Of a stretch of DNA of 10,288 bases, positions 1 through 7,205 are shown piece after piece (position 1 is the first letter of the stretch; each line of letters begins with the position of its first letter). The stretch lies in contig CANHNT010000048.1 of the NCBI GenBank assembly GCA_947461985.1, positions 1-10,288 on the forward strand. The letters run 5' to 3'. Position numbers and translations under genes: made by a program. The DNA comes from Bacteroidota bacterium. Lineage in GTDB: Bacteria; Bacteroidota; Bacteroidia; Chitinophagales; Chitinophagaceae. The notes below the pieces were generated by a model. It saw only the letters and a list, made by a program, of their open reading frames with translations, was not told the origin of the DNA and searched no databases.

Positions 1-371
1 TAAATTGTTTTATGCTTATTAACATTCGTGTATAAGTTTTTTTACAAAAAATTTCTTCTACTAAAAATAAATAACTATAATTGTATTGCAAAATATCTTA
101 CTAACCCATAAATTCAAAAAATCCGAGTGTGTCAATCATTCGGTTTTTTTTTGCCTATCTCTCAATGGTCTTATTCATCAACGTTACAAGGGATTTATTT
201 TTTTAATTTTATAATAATATTTTATTTATTTGAAAAAAATAAAAAACATTTTTGAAACATTATTTTTTCATTTTTATTAAAATATTTTTTCAAAATAAAT
301 TTTTAACAAAAAAATAGTTCTACTGCTTACATATTATTGATTTAATTTTAACCTCTAAAAAAATAGTTATT
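1..371. other. Intergenic region upstream of yicC
   Basis: I see no gene here on either strand. The left part (1-122) is AT-rich and opens with TAA, which could be the stop codon of a gene left of the window, but this cannot be tested. A clear terminator hairpin sits at 123-152. The remaining ~220 bases before yicC are almost entirely A and T, with a weak fold-back (231-242 against 260-270). I could not find a convincing TTTG / TAnnTTTG promoter for yicC, although the terminator implies that transcription of yicC starts somewhere between 153 and 371. Confidence 0.7.
123..152 (+). terminator. Intrinsic terminator, probably bidirectional
   Basis: The stem CCGAGTG pairs with CATTCGG (7 bp including one G-T) around a 7-nt loop TGTCAAT and is followed by nine T residues. 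On the minus strand the same hairpin is followed by a run of six T residues, so it could work both ways. On the plus strand it would end a transcript entering from left of the window and insulate yicC. Confidence 0.8.
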
Positions 372-1247
372 ATGCTTTATTCGATGACGGGTTTTGGACG
401 AACAGAATTTAATGTGAGTGAATATATTTGCTCCTTAGAAATTCGTTCTCTAAATGGAAAACAATTTGAGATTAACACAAAAATTCCTCCAATTTTAAAA
501 TTGTATGAAATTGAATTGAGAAACATTGTACAGCATCAATTAACGAGAGGCAGTGTTGAAGTTTCTATTTATTTAAAACAACATGGAATTTCTAAACCAG
601 TTACTGTAAATGTTGATTTAGCTAAATATTATTTTAACGCCATTACTGAAATTGCGAACGAATTAAATTTGGAACAAAAAGACATTTTACCTACGTTGAT
701 GCGAATGCCTGAAATAGTTTCATCTGTGAATGATACTTTAGATGAAGCACATTGGAAACTAATAGCAGCAAAGGTTGTAGAAACGTGTGAAATACTAAAT
801 AATCATCGTCGTCAGGAGGGAGTGATGTTGACCAGGCATATTGAAAATAATATTTTAAAAATTAAGTCGCTTTGTCTATCAGTAGATCCTTTTGAGAAAA
901 ATAGAACAGAACGAGTTCGTGAAAAATTACACCAATCATTAAATGATTTTTTACAAACAGGCAATGCAGACAAAAATCGTTTAGAGCAAGAAATTATTTA
1001 TTACATTGAAAAATTTGATATTACAGAAGAAAAAAATCGCTTGTTGCATCATTGCGACTATTTTGCAGAGCTAATGAACGAAGAAATTAACACCAAGGGG
1101 AAAAAACTAGGATTTTTATTGCAAGAAATTGGGAGAGAAATTAACACCATGGGTTCAAAAGCAAATGATGTAGACATTCAAAAGTTAGTAGTCGATATGA
1201 AAGATGAATTGGAACAAGCAAAAGAACAATTATTAAATGCATTATAA
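372..1247 (+). CDS. yicC: YicC family endoribonuclease
   Basis: A 291-residue protein of full family length. The N-terminal YicC domain opens with the hallmark MTGFGR (residues 5-10) and continues with EIRSLNGKQFE (23-33), equivalent to the usual EIRSxNxRxLE. A conserved RRQEG lies at 146-150. The C-terminal DUF1732 domain shows KFDITEEKNRL (214-224) and the family signature around 242-266 (GKKLGFLLQEIGRE, then NTMGSKAND). In E. coli, YicC is an endoribonuclease linked to small-RNA turnover; activity here is inferred from family membership. In many bacteria yicC lies beside gmk, but here gldH follows after 7 nt, suggesting co-transcription. The ATG at 372 is chosen because MxxSMTGFG is the normal amino terminus. 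Confidence 0.95.
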   Translation: MLYSMTGFGRTEFNVSEYICSLEIRSLNGKQFEINTKIPPILKLYEIELRNIVQHQLTRGSVEVSIYLKQHGISKPVTVNVDLAKYYFNAITEIANELNLEQKDILPTLMRMPEIVSSVNDTLDEAHWKLIAAKVVETCEILNNHRRQEGVMLTRHIENNILKIKSLCLSVDPFEKNRTERVREKLHQSLNDFLQTGNADKNRLEQEIIYYIEKFDITEEKNRLLHHCDYFAELMNEEINTKGKKLGFLLQEIGREINTMGSKANDVDIQKLVVDMKDELEQAKEQLLNAL

Positions 1248-1254
1248 TTTAAAT

Positions 1255-1734
1255 ATGAAAACTATTTTATTTTCAATTTTATTTTTTTCAATAACTTACA
1301 CTTCTTGTGTTCCATCCAATGTGTTTGAAAAAAATGTGGCTATTCCTAATTGTAAATGGAAAAATGAATTTAAGCCATCGTACGAATTTGAGATTGCGGA
1401 TACGGCTTCAGACTATTCTCTTTTTTTAACGATGCGCCATACCGATGCATATCAATACGCCAATATTTGGTTAAATATTAAAACAAAAATGCCAGATGTA
1501 AAAGAGTACACCTCAATGCGAATAGAAGTGCCTTTGGCCCAAGAAAATGGAAAATGGTTAGCTCGAAAATCAATGAATGAAATTTATGAACATAAAGCAT
1601 CTTTAACAGGAGGTGGAGCTATTCATTTTACTAAAAAAGGCATTTATACAATTAAATTAGAGCAAATAATGCGTGTAAACCCACTCACAGAAGTCATGAG
1701 TGTTGGAATTCGTTTAGAAAAAATAGTTCAATAA
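1255..1734 (+). CDS. gldH: Gliding motility lipoprotein GldH
   Basis: A 159-residue lipoprotein. The ATG at 1255 is preferred over the in-frame ATG at 1237, which would overlap the end of yicC and put six extra residues before the signal peptide. From 1255 the protein starts Met-Lys, has a hydrophobic stretch (4-15) and a lipobox ending in Cys18 (YTSC), so a lipidated envelope protein is expected. The family core is visible: a beta-rich segment with RHTDAYQYANIWLNI (61-75), GKWLARKS (99-106) and the closing MRVNPLTEVMSVGIRLEK (139-156). GldH is one of the lipoproteins required for Flavobacterium-type gliding, but homologues also occur in non-gliding Bacteroidota, so motility itself cannot be concluded. 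It probably shares a transcript with yicC (7-nt gap) and lptB (38-nt gap). Confidence 0.87.
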   Translation: MKTILFSILFFSITYTSCVPSNVFEKNVAIPNCKWKNEFKPSYEFEIADTASDYSLFLTMRHTDAYQYANIWLNIKTKMPDVKEYTSMRIEVPLAQENGKWLARKSMNEIYEHKASLTGGGAIHFTKKGIYTIKLEQIMRVNPLTEVMSVGIRLEKIVQ

Positions 1735-1772
1735 ATTTACCATCCAACATTCATTATTAAACATTCAATACG

Positions 1773-2522
1773 ATGTTATCTCAAATAAAAACAACAGAAT
1801 TGGTGAAAAAATACGGCAATCGTACCGTAGTAAAAAAGGTTTCGATAGAAGTTAAACAAGGTGAAATTGTAGGATTGCTTGGACCCAATGGTGCTGGCAA
1901 AACCACTACATTTTACATGACTGTAGGATTAATAAAGCCGGATGAAGGGGAGGTGTTTTTAGACGATAAAAATATTACTAAAATGCCCATGTATGAACGC
2001 GCTCAGTTGGGGATTGGTTACCTTCCTCAGGAAGCCAGTATTTTTAGAAAAATGAGTGTCGAAGACAATATTATTGCGGTGTTAGAAATTACTAAATTAT
2101 CAAAACAAGAGCAAAAAGATAAGTTAGAAAGTTTGTTAAGTGAATTTCGATTAACGCATGTGCGAAAAAGTATGGGAGATGTTTTAAGTGGTGGAGAGCG
2201 ACGTAGAACAGAAATTGCTCGTGCATTAGCAATGAGTCCAAAATTTATATTATTAGATGAGCCGTTTGCTGGTATTGATCCCATTGCAGTAGAAGATATT
2301 CAGTTAATTGTGGAGCAGCTAAAATTTAAAAATATAGGTATTTTAATAACAGACCATAATGTGCAAGAAACACTTTCGATAACAGATAGGGCCTACCTTT
2401 TATATGATGGAAATATATTAAAATCGGGCACTGCTGAAGAATTAGCATCGGATGAACAAGTTCGAAAATTATATTTAGGACAAAACTTCGAATTAAGACG
2501 AAAAGTAAAAATAGTCGTTTAG
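1773..2522 (+). CDS. lptB: LPS export ABC transporter ATP-binding protein LptB
   Basis: A 249-residue ABC ATPase with all nucleotide-binding motifs intact: Walker A GPNGAGKTT (37-45), Q-loop YLPQEASIF (83-91), signature LSGGERRR (138-145), Walker B FILLDEPFAGIDP (158-170, catalytic Glu163) and switch His195 in ITDHNV. The YLPQEASIFRKxSV and DEPFAGIDP strings are characteristic of LptB rather than of general ABC ATPases. LptB drives the LptFG complex, which extracts lipopolysaccharide from the inner membrane for delivery to the outer membrane. The protein ends in a basic tail (LRRKVK), giving it a slightly greater length than E. coli LptB. The lptF/G, lptC and lptA genes are not in the window. 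It follows gldH by 38 nt; the leader from 1727 to 1771 has no G. Confidence 0.95.
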   Translation: MLSQIKTTELVKKYGNRTVVKKVSIEVKQGEIVGLLGPNGAGKTTTFYMTVGLIKPDEGEVFLDDKNITKMPMYERAQLGIGYLPQEASIFRKMSVEDNIIAVLEITKLSKQEQKDKLESLLSEFRLTHVRKSMGDVLSGGERRRTEIARALAMSPKFILLDEPFAGIDPIAVEDIQLIVEQLKFKNIGILITDHNVQETLSITDRAYLLYDGNILKSGTAEELASDEQVRKLYLGQNFELRRKVKIVV

Positions 2523-2587
2523 GACTCGGGATTATTTGATGAAAAATACAAATGATTCATTTCTAACCACTAACAACTATTCACTAA

Positions 2588-2617
2588 TTGTAAATCCGAT
2601 AAATAATATTATTTTTG
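2588..2617 (+). promoter_or_regulatory. Bacteroidota-type promoter for the GH3 gene
   Basis: TTG at 2588-2590 is followed after exactly 19 nt by TATTTTTG at 2610-2617, a full match to the phylum's -7 element TAnnTTTG at the preferred spacing. Transcription would start a few bases later, giving a leader of roughly 30 nt before the ATG at 2653. An imperfect palindrome, TTCGA then 9 nt then TCGAA, lies in that leader (about 2621-2639), but no role is known. Confidence 0.65.
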
Positions 2618-2652
2618 TCGTTCGAGTACATTATTCGAAATGTTAAATTATT

Positions 2653-4161
2653 ATGAAAATATTAAATCCTGCTTTAAAGAGTTTTATCAAATTACGTTGG
2701 AGTGGTATTGATAATTTTTTATTGAATCCTGAAAGCACACAAGCTATGGTTTTCAATAGCCTCATTCATAATGGTCAATTTACTGAGTTTGGGAAAAAGT
2801 ATAACTTTCAACACATTAATAGTTTAAAAGATTTTAAATCTATCGTTCCCATTCATGATTATGATGATTTGAAACCGTATATTCAAAAAATGATGGAAGG
2901 TTCGCAAAATGTTTTGTGGAATTCTCCAATCACCTGGTTTGCAAAATCGAGTGGAACTACATCTGATAAAAGTAAATTTATCCCCGTTAGTAACGAAGCT
3001 ATAGAAGAAGGCCATTTTAAATCTTCTAAAGATGTATTGGCCTTATATTATCATAACTTTCCACAATCGGGCATATTATCTGGGAAATGCTTAACATTGG
3101 GTGGGAGTCATCAAGTCAATCAGCTAAGTGGAGATTCTTATTATGGTGATTTGTCGGCAGTGATGATTCAAAATATGTCGCATTTTACACAATTACTTCG
3201 TACACCCGACATATCAATTGCATTGATGCATGAATGGGAAGAAAAGATAGATAAAATGGCGCAAAGTACCATTTTAGAAGATGTGACGATGATTGCTGGC
3301 GTTCCTACTTGGACCATAGTATTAATTAAGAAAATTTTTGAAATTACGGGTAAAAATAATTTACATGATATTTGGCCAAACCTTGAATTATACATGCATG
3401 GTGGAGTAAATTTTACTCCCTATGAGCAACAATTCAAAAAGCTAATTCCATCCCGAAATATGAATTATTTAGAGACGTATAATGCTTCAGAAGGTTTTTT
3501 TGCAGCACAGGACGTTATTGGAAGAGATGGCATGTTGTTGTTTTTGAATCATGGAATATACTATGAGTTTATGCCGATTGAAGAACAAGGTAAAACAAAC
3601 CCCGAAACATTGTCATTAGAGGAAGTAGAAATGGGTAAAAATTATGCACCAATTATCTCAACAAATTCTGGATTGTGGCGCTATATTATTGGAGATACCA
3701 TTCAATTTGTATCTACGAATCCGTTTAGAATAAAGGTTTCCGGACGATTAAAACATTTTATTAATGCATTTGGTGAAGAGTTGATTATTGACAATTCTGA
3801 TTATGCGATTGCAGAAGCAAGTAAATACTGTAACTGCGCCGTGAGTGATTATACGGCTGCTCCTGTTTATTTTAGTGATGGTGGAAATGGTTGTCACGAA
3901 TGGGCTATTGAGTTCGAACAAGCTCCAGAAAATCAAAGTTTATTCAATGAAATTTTAGATAAAAAATTACAAGAAATAAATTCAGATTATGAAGCCAAAC
4001 GTTATAAAAGTATTGCTTTAACTGAGCCCAAAATAAATATTTTGCCTAAAGGTTCTTTCAATCATTGGTTAAGACGTAAAGGTAAATTAGGTGGACAACA
4101 TAAAGTGCCTCGTTTAAGCAACGACCGAACTATTTTAGAAGAAGTATTAGCAAGTTTATAG
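2653..4161 (+). CDS. GH3 family acyl-adenylate-forming protein
   Basis: A 502-residue protein homologous to plant GH3 acyl-acid amido synthetases, part of the ANL (adenylate-forming) superfamily. Visible motifs in order: the phosphate-binding loop SSGTTSDKSKF (99-109), the second nucleotide motif YNASEGFFA (276-284), NSGLWRYIIGDTI (338-350), GRLKHFINAFGEEL (364-377), and the carboxyl-terminal GKLGGQHKVPRLSNDR (477-492) that carries conserved lysines. Plant members conjugate jasmonate or auxin to amino acids; the substrate of bacterial members is generally unknown, so only an ATP-dependent carboxylate-activating reaction is inferred. There is no signal peptide, so it is probably cytosolic. It has its own consensus promoter and stands alone between lptB and a convergent protease gene, so the neighbours do not reveal the pathway. 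Confidence 0.9.
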   Translation: MKILNPALKSFIKLRWSGIDNFLLNPESTQAMVFNSLIHNGQFTEFGKKYNFQHINSLKDFKSIVPIHDYDDLKPYIQKMMEGSQNVLWNSPITWFAKSSGTTSDKSKFIPVSNEAIEEGHFKSSKDVLALYYHNFPQSGILSGKCLTLGGSHQVNQLSGDSYYGDLSAVMIQNMSHFTQLLRTPDISIALMHEWEEKIDKMAQSTILEDVTMIAGVPTWTIVLIKKIFEITGKNNLHDIWPNLELYMHGGVNFTPYEQQFKKLIPSRNMNYLETYNASEGFFAAQDVIGRDGMLLFLNHGIYYEFMPIEEQGKTNPETLSLEEVEMGKNYAPIISTNSGLWRYIIGDTIQFVSTNPFRIKVSGRLKHFINAFGEELIIDNSDYAIAEASKYCNCAVSDYTAAPVYFSDGGNGCHEWAIEFEQAPENQSLFNEILDKKLQEINSDYEAKRYKSIALTEPKINILPKGSFNHWLRRKGKLGGQHKVPRLSNDRTILEEVLASL

Positions 4162-4194
4162 TTTTTATTTTTGTCATCAGCTGAAAGGCTTGAC

Positions 4195-4242
4195 TCATCT
4201 CAATTGCACCTGTTCCGTTATTCGGAATAGAACACTTCAACT
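4195..4242 (+). repeat. 48-nt dispersed repeat, copy 1
   Basis: This stretch matches the minus strand of 7990-8037 over 48 nt without gaps, with 38 identities by eye. Its core (4204-4227) matches at 23 of 24 positions and includes CCTGTTCCGTTATTCGGAA. The core contains a small hairpin, TTCCG / TTATT loop / CGGAA. It lies between the convergent GH3 and S41 protease genes. There is no T tract directly after the hairpin, so it does not look like a simple terminator. Confidence 0.75.
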
Positions 4243-4285
4243 GCATTTTCATTATTTTATAATATACTTTTTTTAGAAATATTTT

Positions 4286-5857
4286 TTATTTTAATGAGGC
4301 TTCAATCATTTTATCGGCAAATGATCCTTCAAAAAATTTACCATTCATATTAAAAATCAATTTTGAAAATTCCGTTTTTAAAGAAGATAGAATTAACGCA
4401 TTTACTTTTTGGTCCTCAATTATTTTAGCATCTATTTTATTTGTCTTCATCAATTTAAGTAACTCAAAATGCATTTTTTCTGTCAGTTTAAACTCACTGT
4501 GAAATTGTTGTATTGATTTATATCGATTGAAATCATTTTTATTAAAATAAAAATATTTTTGCGTAAACAATTCAGCAATATGTTTCGTGTAAAAGTAAAT
4601 GAGCTTATGATTATAACTTGTATCTAATCTAACAAATATATCTGGACTGATTCCTTGGTTTGCAAAAACTTCTCTTTTTTTCAGAGAATAATACTTCTTT
4701 TTGGCAGTATTTTTAATGGTATCAAATGCTGTTAATTTGCCTTGTTTAAATCGTGATTCTATATCTTCATCATATTTTTCTTTTCCGTCAACATATGATT
4801 TTTGAATGCATCTTCCACTGGGTAAAAAGTAACGAGCCACCGTTATTCGAATGGCAGAATGGTCTGGCAATTCAAATTGTTCTTGCACCAAGCCTTTGCC
4901 ATAACTCCTGCGTCCAATAACCGTTCCTCTGTCTAAATCTTGAACAATACCAGCTAAAATTTCACTTGCCGAAGCAGCGTATTCATTAATTAAAATAGTC
5001 ACTTTTCCTTGCTCAAATTCTCCTTTAACATTGCTAACAATGGAGTCTTTGTTGTTTTTACCAATTGTAGAAACGAGAGTGTGTGTGCCAGGTATTAATT
5101 CATCTGCAATTTGGGCTACAGCATCCATATATCCGCCAGGATTGTCTCTAACGTCAATAATTAAGTGGCTTATTTTTTGGTTTACTAAATAGGTTAGGGC
5201 ATCTTTAAATTCTGTATAGGTCGTTTCACTGAAAACTTTTATAGATATATAGCCTGTGGTATCATTTATTTTAAAATAAGCTTGAACACTTTTAATCGGC
5301 ACAATTCCTCTTTTGATGGTAACTTCCTCCAATTTATTATTTAAATGAAGGACTTTCAATTTGAGTAATTTATTCTCCTCTCCTCGAATTTTATTAATAA
5401 TTTCTTCATCACTTAACATTTTCCCAGAAATAATGTTGGAGTCAACTTGAATGATTTTATCACCAGGAAAAAGACCTTTGTTTTCACTTGGACCATCCGA
5501 TATAATCGAGGAAATGTACACCGTATCTTGAAATGAAAAAAACGAAACTCCAATTCCAAAAAAAGATCCAGATAATTGTTCGTTTGACCTCGTTAACTCT
5601 TGTTTCGGAATGTAAATAGTATGTGGATCGAGTGTTTTTAAAATGCCTTCAATGCCATTTTTATTAAGGGTTTCAATGTCTATGCTGTCTACATATTCTC
5701 TTGCAATTAAATCAATCAGTTCATTTAAATTAGCATTTGAATTGGTTGATTTAGGCGTAAATGACTTTGACAGCTTAAAGCCCAAAAACATTCCAATGAT
5801 TAAAACAATAGAAAATAAAAAAGGGAGTAAGAAAAATGATTTAGTTTGTTTTTCCAC
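4286..5857 (-). CDS. C-terminal processing peptidase, S41 family
   Basis: A 523-residue serine protease of the CtpA/Prc type. It has an amino-terminal membrane anchor or signal segment (about 8-27), a linker, a PDZ domain (about 95-175, with GIGVSF and GLFPGDKIIQVD), and the S41 catalytic core with RDNPGG (237-242). The likely catalytic dyad is Ser296 (in YAASASEILAG) and Lys321 (in SYGKGLVQ), with Gln325 completing the active site; the 25- and 4-residue spacings match characterised CtpB-type enzymes. A tail of over 100 residues after the core is common in Bacteroidota. It should act in the periplasm on carboxyl termini of envelope proteins. The start codon is GTG at 5857; no in-frame ATG gives a better start, since the next Met is inside the membrane segment. 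It is the last gene of the minus-strand block, 17 nt after the lipoprotein gene. Confidence 0.93.
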   Translation of the reverse strand: MEKQTKSFFLLPFLFSIVLIIGMFLGFKLSKSFTPKSTNSNANLNELIDLIAREYVDSIDIETLNKNGIEGILKTLDPHTIYIPKQELTRSNEQLSGSFFGIGVSFFSFQDTVYISSIISDGPSENKGLFPGDKIIQVDSNIISGKMLSDEEIINKIRGEENKLLKLKVLHLNNKLEEVTIKRGIVPIKSVQAYFKINDTTGYISIKVFSETTYTEFKDALTYLVNQKISHLIIDVRDNPGGYMDAVAQIADELIPGTHTLVSTIGKNNKDSIVSNVKGEFEQGKVTILINEYAASASEILAGIVQDLDRGTVIGRRSYGKGLVQEQFELPDHSAIRITVARYFLPSGRCIQKSYVDGKEKYDEDIESRFKQGKLTAFDTIKNTAKKKYYSLKKREVFANQGISPDIFVRLDTSYNHKLIYFYTKHIAELFTQKYFYFNKNDFNRYKSIQQFHSEFKLTEKMHFELLKLMKTNKIDAKIIEDQKVNALILSSLKTEFSKLIFNMNGKFFEGSFADKMIEASLK

Positions 5858-5874
5858 AAAGAAAATAAATAGGA

Positions 5875-6195
5875 TTATTTCACGGTCAGTATTTTGGCAA
5901 CACCTGTTGTGTCAGTTCCATCTAAACTCCACGTTAATAAATATACAGATTGATTTCCGATGGTTGTAGGAACAAAGTAATTGTGTTTATTAATGCTATC
6001 GAAAGTGAACGCACCAGGTATAATCCATTTAAATTTGCTATAATTTTCGGAGCAATTTAATAAATATACGGTGTCATTTACTTTTGCTGTATTTTTTGAA
6101 AAAGTAAAACAAGCTTTTAGAGGACCTGCTTTTTTATTGCATGCAGAAAAACCGATGACAGCTAAAATGGATAAACCTAAAAAAAGTCCTTTCAT
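5875..6195 (-). CDS. Small PKD-like lipoprotein
   Basis: A 106-residue predicted lipoprotein. The ATG at 6195 is chosen because it gives a compact signal peptide (Met-Lys-Gly, hydrophobic 4-17) with lipobox FSAC ending in Cys19; an upstream TTG at 6216 adds seven residues and is less likely. The mature part (about 27-106) reads as one beta-sandwich resembling a PKD domain: ACFTFSKNTAKVNDTVYL, then SKFKWIIPGAFT, then a closing strand GVAKILTVK. Cys29 and Cys48 could form a disulfide. The PKD assignment is from pattern recognition only and the family is not named with certainty. The gene lies 63 nt after the IPExxxVDY gene and 17 nt before the S41 protease, so it may be co-transcribed with the protease and act in the same compartment. 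Confidence 0.7.
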   Translation of the reverse strand: MKGLFLGLSILAVIGFSACNKKAGPLKACFTFSKNTAKVNDTVYLLNCSENYSKFKWIIPGAFTFDSINKHNYFVPTTIGNQSVYLLTWSLDGTDTTGVAKILTVK

Positions 6196-6258
6196 GAGAA
6201 TAATGTTTGTTTTCAAAAGTTAAAAGTAATTGATTTTTATATATTCTAAAAATGAATT

Positions 6259-6693
6259 TTACAATATTAATTGTGCTCGAGACTTTAATATTGCTGGGTT
6301 AATATCAAAAACGTAATTGATTATTGATATATTGGGGAGTAATTTCAATAATTCACTGTGAAAATTATGTCTTTCATGACCGCCTTTTATCATCCAAATA
6401 TAATCGATATTCTTAGCTTCAGGTATTAAATAATGGGGTTGGTTTCTATTGCAATAAATAATATGTTCTCGGAGTTTATTGGTTTCTTCATAAGCATAAA
6501 CCGAAAAGTAGATGTCTTTTATTTTTTTTTCGTGCGAATGATTAACTTTAAAATCTACATTGATTGATTGATTTAAATGCCAAATCAATTGAAATGAGGG
6601 CTTGGGAGATACAATGCCAATTAATAAAACATCTTCAAAGAAATCTTCTTCAATGTAAGCAGTATTTAAAATTAATTTTTGAGTTTTTGCCAT
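6259..6693 (-). CDS. IPExxxVDY family protein
   Basis: A 144-residue soluble protein without signal peptide or membrane segment. It carries IPEAKNIDY at residues 90-98, the motif that names the IPExxxVDY family of Bacteroidota (Ile in place of Val here), followed by IWMIKGG. The carboxyl-terminal part (SIINYVFDINPAILKSRAQL) matches the typical ending in which a residual helix follows the motif. Function is unknown. It begins 6 nt after the stop of the ATL gene, so it is almost certainly co-transcribed with it. Confidence 0.8.
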   Translation of the reverse strand: MAKTQKLILNTAYIEEDFFEDVLLIGIVSPKPSFQLIWHLNQSINVDFKVNHSHEKKIKDIYFSVYAYEETNKLREHIIYCNRNQPHYLIPEAKNIDYIWMIKGGHERHNFHSELLKLLPNISIINYVFDINPAILKSRAQLIL

Positions 6694-6699
6694 GTGTTG

Positions 6700-7035
6700 T
6701 TACGGTTTCCAATAATTTTTTTCAAAATTAATGATTTGGTTGTCATTTATTTCAATTTTTTCGGCTTCTAATAATTCTTGCATAAGCGTAGGAGAGGCAA
6801 AATGATGTCGACCGGTTAATAATCCATTTCGATTTACAACACGATGAGCAGGCACTTTTGGTTTTGCTGTATGGCTGGCATTCATAGCCCAACCCACCAT
6901 TCTTGCTGTTGTTCTTGCACCAATGGCGTCCGCTATTGCACCATAAGAAGTAACCTTGCCTTTGGGTATTTTACGAACGATTTCATAAATTTTCTCTATC
7001 CAATCAATATTTCTTATTTTGATTTCTTTTGACAT
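6700..7035 (-). CDS. Alkyltransferase-like (ATL) MGMT-family protein
   Basis: A 111-residue protein covering the DNA-binding domain of O6-methylguanine-DNA methyltransferase. It has the helix-turn-helix YGAIADAIGA (31-40), the ARMVGWAM segment (44-51) with the arginine that replaces a flipped-out base, and the active-site loop VPAHRVVNRNG (61-71). The acceptor cysteine of the usual PCHRV is replaced by Ala63, so alkyl transfer is not expected. Family knowledge: ATL proteins bind O6-alkylguanine and flag it for nucleotide excision repair. That role is inferred here. The start ATG at 7035 overlaps the end of the DUF5522 gene by 22 nt, and the next gene starts 6 nt after its stop, pointing to translational coupling. 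Confidence 0.9.
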   Translation of the reverse strand: MSKEIKIRNIDWIEKIYEIVRKIPKGKVTSYGAIADAIGARTTARMVGWAMNASHTAKPKVPAHRVVNRNGLLTGRHHFASPTLMQELLEAEKIEINDNQIINFEKNYWKP

Positions 7036-7205
7036 TTATTCTCTTTTTGACGCTCAATAAAATACTGTTTTTTATCTAAATCAATCACATTTTTGTACTC
7101 ATAAGGGCAATGCAAGCAACCGTTTCCACAGCAATAGCCCCGTTTTAAATGCATTTCTTCTGTAAATACAAATAAACCCTTTTCAGGTTCATCATCATTA
7201 AACAT
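7014..7205 (-). CDS. DUF5522 cysteine-motif mini-protein
   Basis: A 63-residue protein whose centre, HLKRGYCCGNGCLHCPY (19-35), is the DUF5522 signature. Four cysteines (25, 26, 30, 33) in a CCx3Cx2C arrangement suggest binding of zinc or an iron-sulfur cluster; this is inference. The tail is charged and rich in Lys. The ATG at 7205 overlaps the trmB stop (ATGTTTAA), a typical coupled arrangement; a GTG four codons upstream (7217) is possible but less likely. The 3' end overlaps the ATL start by 22 nt. Function is unknown, and being locked between a tRNA methyltransferase and a DNA-damage-binding protein does not settle whether it serves RNA or DNA. Confidence 0.85.
   Translation of the reverse strand: MFNDDEPEKGLFVFTEEMHLKRGYCCGNGCLHCPYEYKNVIDLDKKQYFIERQKENKCQKKSK

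Noticed and set aside
1237..1254. gldH start at the upstream ATG overlapping yicC
   Set aside because: It would place polar residues before a lipoprotein signal peptide that already starts properly with Met-Lys at 1255.
4204..4227. Repeat-core hairpin as the GH3/S41 terminator
   Set aside because: The stem is only 5 bp and is not followed by a T run on either strand, so it lacks the features of an intrinsic terminator.
6196..6258. Internal promoter ahead of the PKD-like lipoprotein
   Set aside because: The minus strand has TAACTTTTG, one base longer than TAnnTTTG, and no TTG at the right distance; too weak to list.
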